This document shows, piece after piece, positions 28,119 to 29,738 of a DNA stretch of 29,738 nt. A model generated the notes under the pieces. It ran no database searches. It was not told where the DNA came from and was given only the letters and a program-made list of their open reading frames with translations. Where the stretch lies: positions 200,095 to 229,832 of the forward strand of contig BFEA01000119.1 in assembly GCA_003427395.1 (NCBI GenBank), written 5' to 3'. Both the position numbers and the translations under genes were made by a program. How positions within the stretch are numbered: position 1 is the stretch's first letter; every line of letters begins with the position of its first letter. The DNA is from Chara braunii. Lineage: Eukaryota; Streptophyta; Charophyceae; Charales; Characeae.

Positions 28119-28155
28119 TATATGAGTCGGTGAAACTCCGACGAAACAGTTTGTC
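28119..28155 (+). ncRNA. Hammerhead-ribozyme-like remnant
   Basis: GTCGG (28126-28130) and CCGAC (28138-28142) form a stem II with a 7-nt loop. GAAA follows (28143-28146), then a short ACA/TGT stem III with loop GTT, ending in the cleavage triplet GTC (28153-28155). That order is the hammerhead layout used by plant retrozymes. The first core box, expected as CTGATGA, is TATATGA (28119-28125), and no stem I was found. It would be inactive, or the match is chance. Confidence 0.3.
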
Positions 28156-28210
28156 ACAACCCCTCCTTTGTTGCCCTCTTTTCCCTCTCTGCCTACGGTG
28201 TACCGGGCAG

Positions 28211-28242
28211 CTCTGTTTGACGATATATATCGTCAAACAGAG
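28211..28242. repeat. Perfect 32-bp palindrome
   Basis: CTCTGTTTGACGATAT followed immediately by its exact reverse complement, with no loop. The flanking bases do not extend the symmetry. Confidence 0.95.
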
Positions 28243-28485
28243 AATATATATGTATGCATGTATTTATGGCGGGGGTCGGTCTGCCCCTGAACGTTCCGGG
28301 CTTTGGGCCCCGACCGACCAGCTGTTCGGGGCCCGCCAAACAACATTTCGAGCGTCACATATACAGCACTATATAGAGCACCTGCCTCTAAATTTTGGTT
28401 GTATTCTGTTAAACCACTAGTACCCCCGAGCCTGTTTTTGCCACCTTGAATTTCACTGCGCACCGAAATTTGCTGAGCCTTGGTG

Positions 28486-28489
28486 CCAT
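28486..28489. repeat. Target site duplication of the solo LTR, left (CCAT)
   Basis: CCAT lies directly outside the LTR end at 28490 and is repeated at 29503-29506. Confidence 0.75.
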
Positions 28490-29502
28490 TGCAAGGAAGA
28501 TGAGCAATAGCGAACTTCAGCCATCAAACAGCATCATACACATTAGACCAGATAGTCGTGACCTCGAACCAAAAGCAGAATTGCATCACGAGTTTCACCA
28601 AATAAGAACACACCAAAAGCTCATAATTGATAATGCTGGAATAGTCTCATCATCATCATCAATGAAGAACCAATGTTGATATCCTATCTGGTGCTCGCCG
28701 CCCAGACTACAGATGGCAGATCCTATCTAGCCTACTCTACAATGCCGCTGATGACGTCAACAACTCCCCGAAGTACGAGCAGATCTCGGCCAATGCCGCA
28801 CGCTTCAAGCACCAGGTATGTCTCTCATATCACTCACAACCTCGTTCCCCAGCTCACAGATGCCACTTGCACCCAAGGACCACCATGCGCCCCATCCAGC
28901 ATACAGCAGCGCAGCTCGGCTATGGCTGCCTGCTCCTTCCAGCTCGCCCGTGAGCGAGTGAGCCTGGCAGGCGATAGCGCAGCAGCGCTTGCGCACAAAG
29001 CAGCCAGAGCCCGAATCTCCAATGCGTAGGCAGGCCCTTCCCTATATCGAAGTGGCCTGCGGCTGCGTGCTGTGCTGCGGTACTGGGTCCCCGTCCAGAA
29101 GCTTCCGGTAGGCCCAGGGAGGCTGAGCCTCAGTCCGAAGTCCACAGGCCCAGGGCCTGTGGTGGTTACCAGCACCCAACTGCCCTCAGCCTTTGTTCGG
29201 TCCACTTGTGTATCCGGCCCAGGGCCTGTGGTGGTTACCAGCACCCAACTGCCCTCAGCCTTTGTTCGGTCCACTTTGTGTATCCGGCCCAGGGCCTGCC
29301 TCAGTTACATGCAATGCAAGGCAGCCTGGGCCTGGGAGCTTCCAACCGACTGGCACTGCGCGCGCAACTGCCTGAATTTCCCCAGTTGCGTAGTAGTCCA
29401 AAATAGGCCTCTTGAGGTCTGTCGAGCCTGCCTCACTCAGGGCGGCAGACGCTTGTTGCAAATAGGGGCCCAGTAGGGCTTATCGAGGCCTTGTGCCTCG
29501 CA
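28490..29502 (-). mobile_element. Solo LTR of the same chromovirus family
   Basis: On the minus strand it begins TGCGAGGCACAAG (from 29502) and ends TTGCTCATCTTCCTTGCA (at 28490), both matching element 1 and 2 LTR ends. Internal landmarks also match: a degenerate GCCGCCCTGAGTGAGGCAGGC stem-loop (29446-29426), CTGCTTTGTGCGC...GCTGCTGCGC, TTGACGTCATCAGCGGC and GTCTGGGCGGCGAGCACCAG near its end. The length, 1013 bp, is that of the element 1 LTR. No PBS or coding region adjoins it and both sides carry CCAT, so it is a solo LTR left by recombination between two LTRs. Open frames within it are not genes. Confidence 0.88.
29147..29290. repeat. 69/70-bp tandem duplication inside the solo LTR
   Basis: Units start GGCCCAGGGCCTG at 29147 and 29216 and are nearly identical (the second has one extra T). 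A third start at 29286 diverges after 14 bp. Element 1 and 2 LTRs have no such duplication. Confidence 0.92.
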
Positions 29503-29506
29503 CCAT
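29503..29506. repeat. Target site duplication of the solo LTR, right (CCAT)
   Basis: Matches 28486-28489. Confidence 0.75.
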
Positions 29507-29738
29507 TGTGTTTTCTTAGGAAAAAAAAGAACAAAGAAAGAACAAAAAAAAAGAAAGGGGCAAGTACGTTTGTGTCACAAACGAAGTTCAAAAGGGCAAA
29601 AAAAACAATAATGCGCAACAAAAAAATGGCCGTAGTTCGAAAAGGCAGTCGTAACATCAGAAGGCGGTAACATCAGGCCCCGAGTTTGAAAAGGGCGGTT
29701 GTAGCACACTTTCCTTTTTTTTTTTTTTTTTTTTTTTT
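29507..29738. repeat. A-rich DNA, ~50-bp repeat and terminal poly-T
   Basis: A/G-rich runs (29519-29558), then three diverged copies of CGWAGTTYRAAAAGG...GG at 29582, 29631 and 29681, spaced by ~50 bp. The window ends in a T run (29716-29738). Confidence 0.6.

Larger units (their letters stand above)
27320..28485. other. Non-coding DNA between element 2 and the solo LTR
   Basis: No gene recognised. It holds a 20-bp A/T palindrome (27561-27580), CACACAC-rich DNA near 27825-27870, a hammerhead-like motif (28119-28155), a perfect 32-bp palindrome (28211-28242) and a GC-rich two-stem structure (28268-28337: GGCGGG/CCCGCC outside, GGTCGGTC/GACCGACC inside). Confidence 0.5.

Noticed and set aside
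28834-29476. Open frames of 134-146 residues with internal repeats near the window end
   Set aside because: They lie within the solo LTR, and the repeats are the 69/70-bp duplication read in frame.
1-29738. CRISPR array, bacterial operons, rRNA or tRNA genes
   Set aside because: No regular repeat-spacer array, no Shine-Dalgarno-linked gene runs and no structural RNA gene seen. The content is eukaryotic retroelement DNA.

Overview
The window looks like a repeat-dominated stretch of a green-lineage (streptophyte plant or charophyte-like) nuclear genome. The basis is chromodomain Ty3/gypsy retrotransposons primed by initiator-Met tRNA, many microsatellites and homopolymers, runs of N from assembly, no prokaryotic gene arrangement, and stop codons sitting at CG and CHG sites. 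The species cannot be fixed from sequence alone. I see no intact host gene; almost everything recognisable is transposable-element sequence at different stages of decay.

Layout. 1-2340: (CT)n/(CA)n microsatellite, a hairpin-rich tract (186-859) and an alternating A/B tandem repeat (1251-1815). 2345-2625: C-rich degenerate repeat. 3620-4355, minus strand: decayed integrase of a different LTR-retrotransposon family. 4796-5650: pyrimidine-rich tract holding a ~305-bp tandem repeat. 6321-15060: element 1, an old Ty3/gypsy chromovirus with LTRs of about 1 kb, interrupted by a 358-bp MITE-like element (13454-13811). 15061-18340: a possible BED-finger transposase fragment, low-complexity DNA, a 42-bp repeat and a LINE-like fragment. 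18341-27315: element 2, a younger relative of element 1, nearly full length (8975 bp) but full of stops. 27320-28485: non-coding DNA with a perfect 32-bp palindrome and a hammerhead-like motif. 28490-29502: solo LTR of the same family on the minus strand. 29507-29738: short repeats and poly-T.

How it fits together. Elements 1 and 2 share one architecture: LTR (TG...CA), 3-nt spacer, iMet primer-binding site, structured leader of ~1.25-1.35 kb, gag (Ala/Arg-rich N-terminal region, capsid, CCHC knuckle), then pol (protease, RT, RNase H, integrase, chromodomain). In both, gag and pol are in different frames and meet at a GGGAAAC heptamer followed, after exactly 10 nt, by an 8-bp stem with a 9-nt loop whose arms covary. 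This is a strong candidate for programmed -1 frameshifting. All three insertions of the family are flanked by 4-bp duplications (GATA, GAGT, CCAT). Both internal regions are defective: stops at CG/CHG sites, small deletions, and repeated short tandem duplications (23, 80, 86 and 90 bp; 69/70 bp in the solo LTR).
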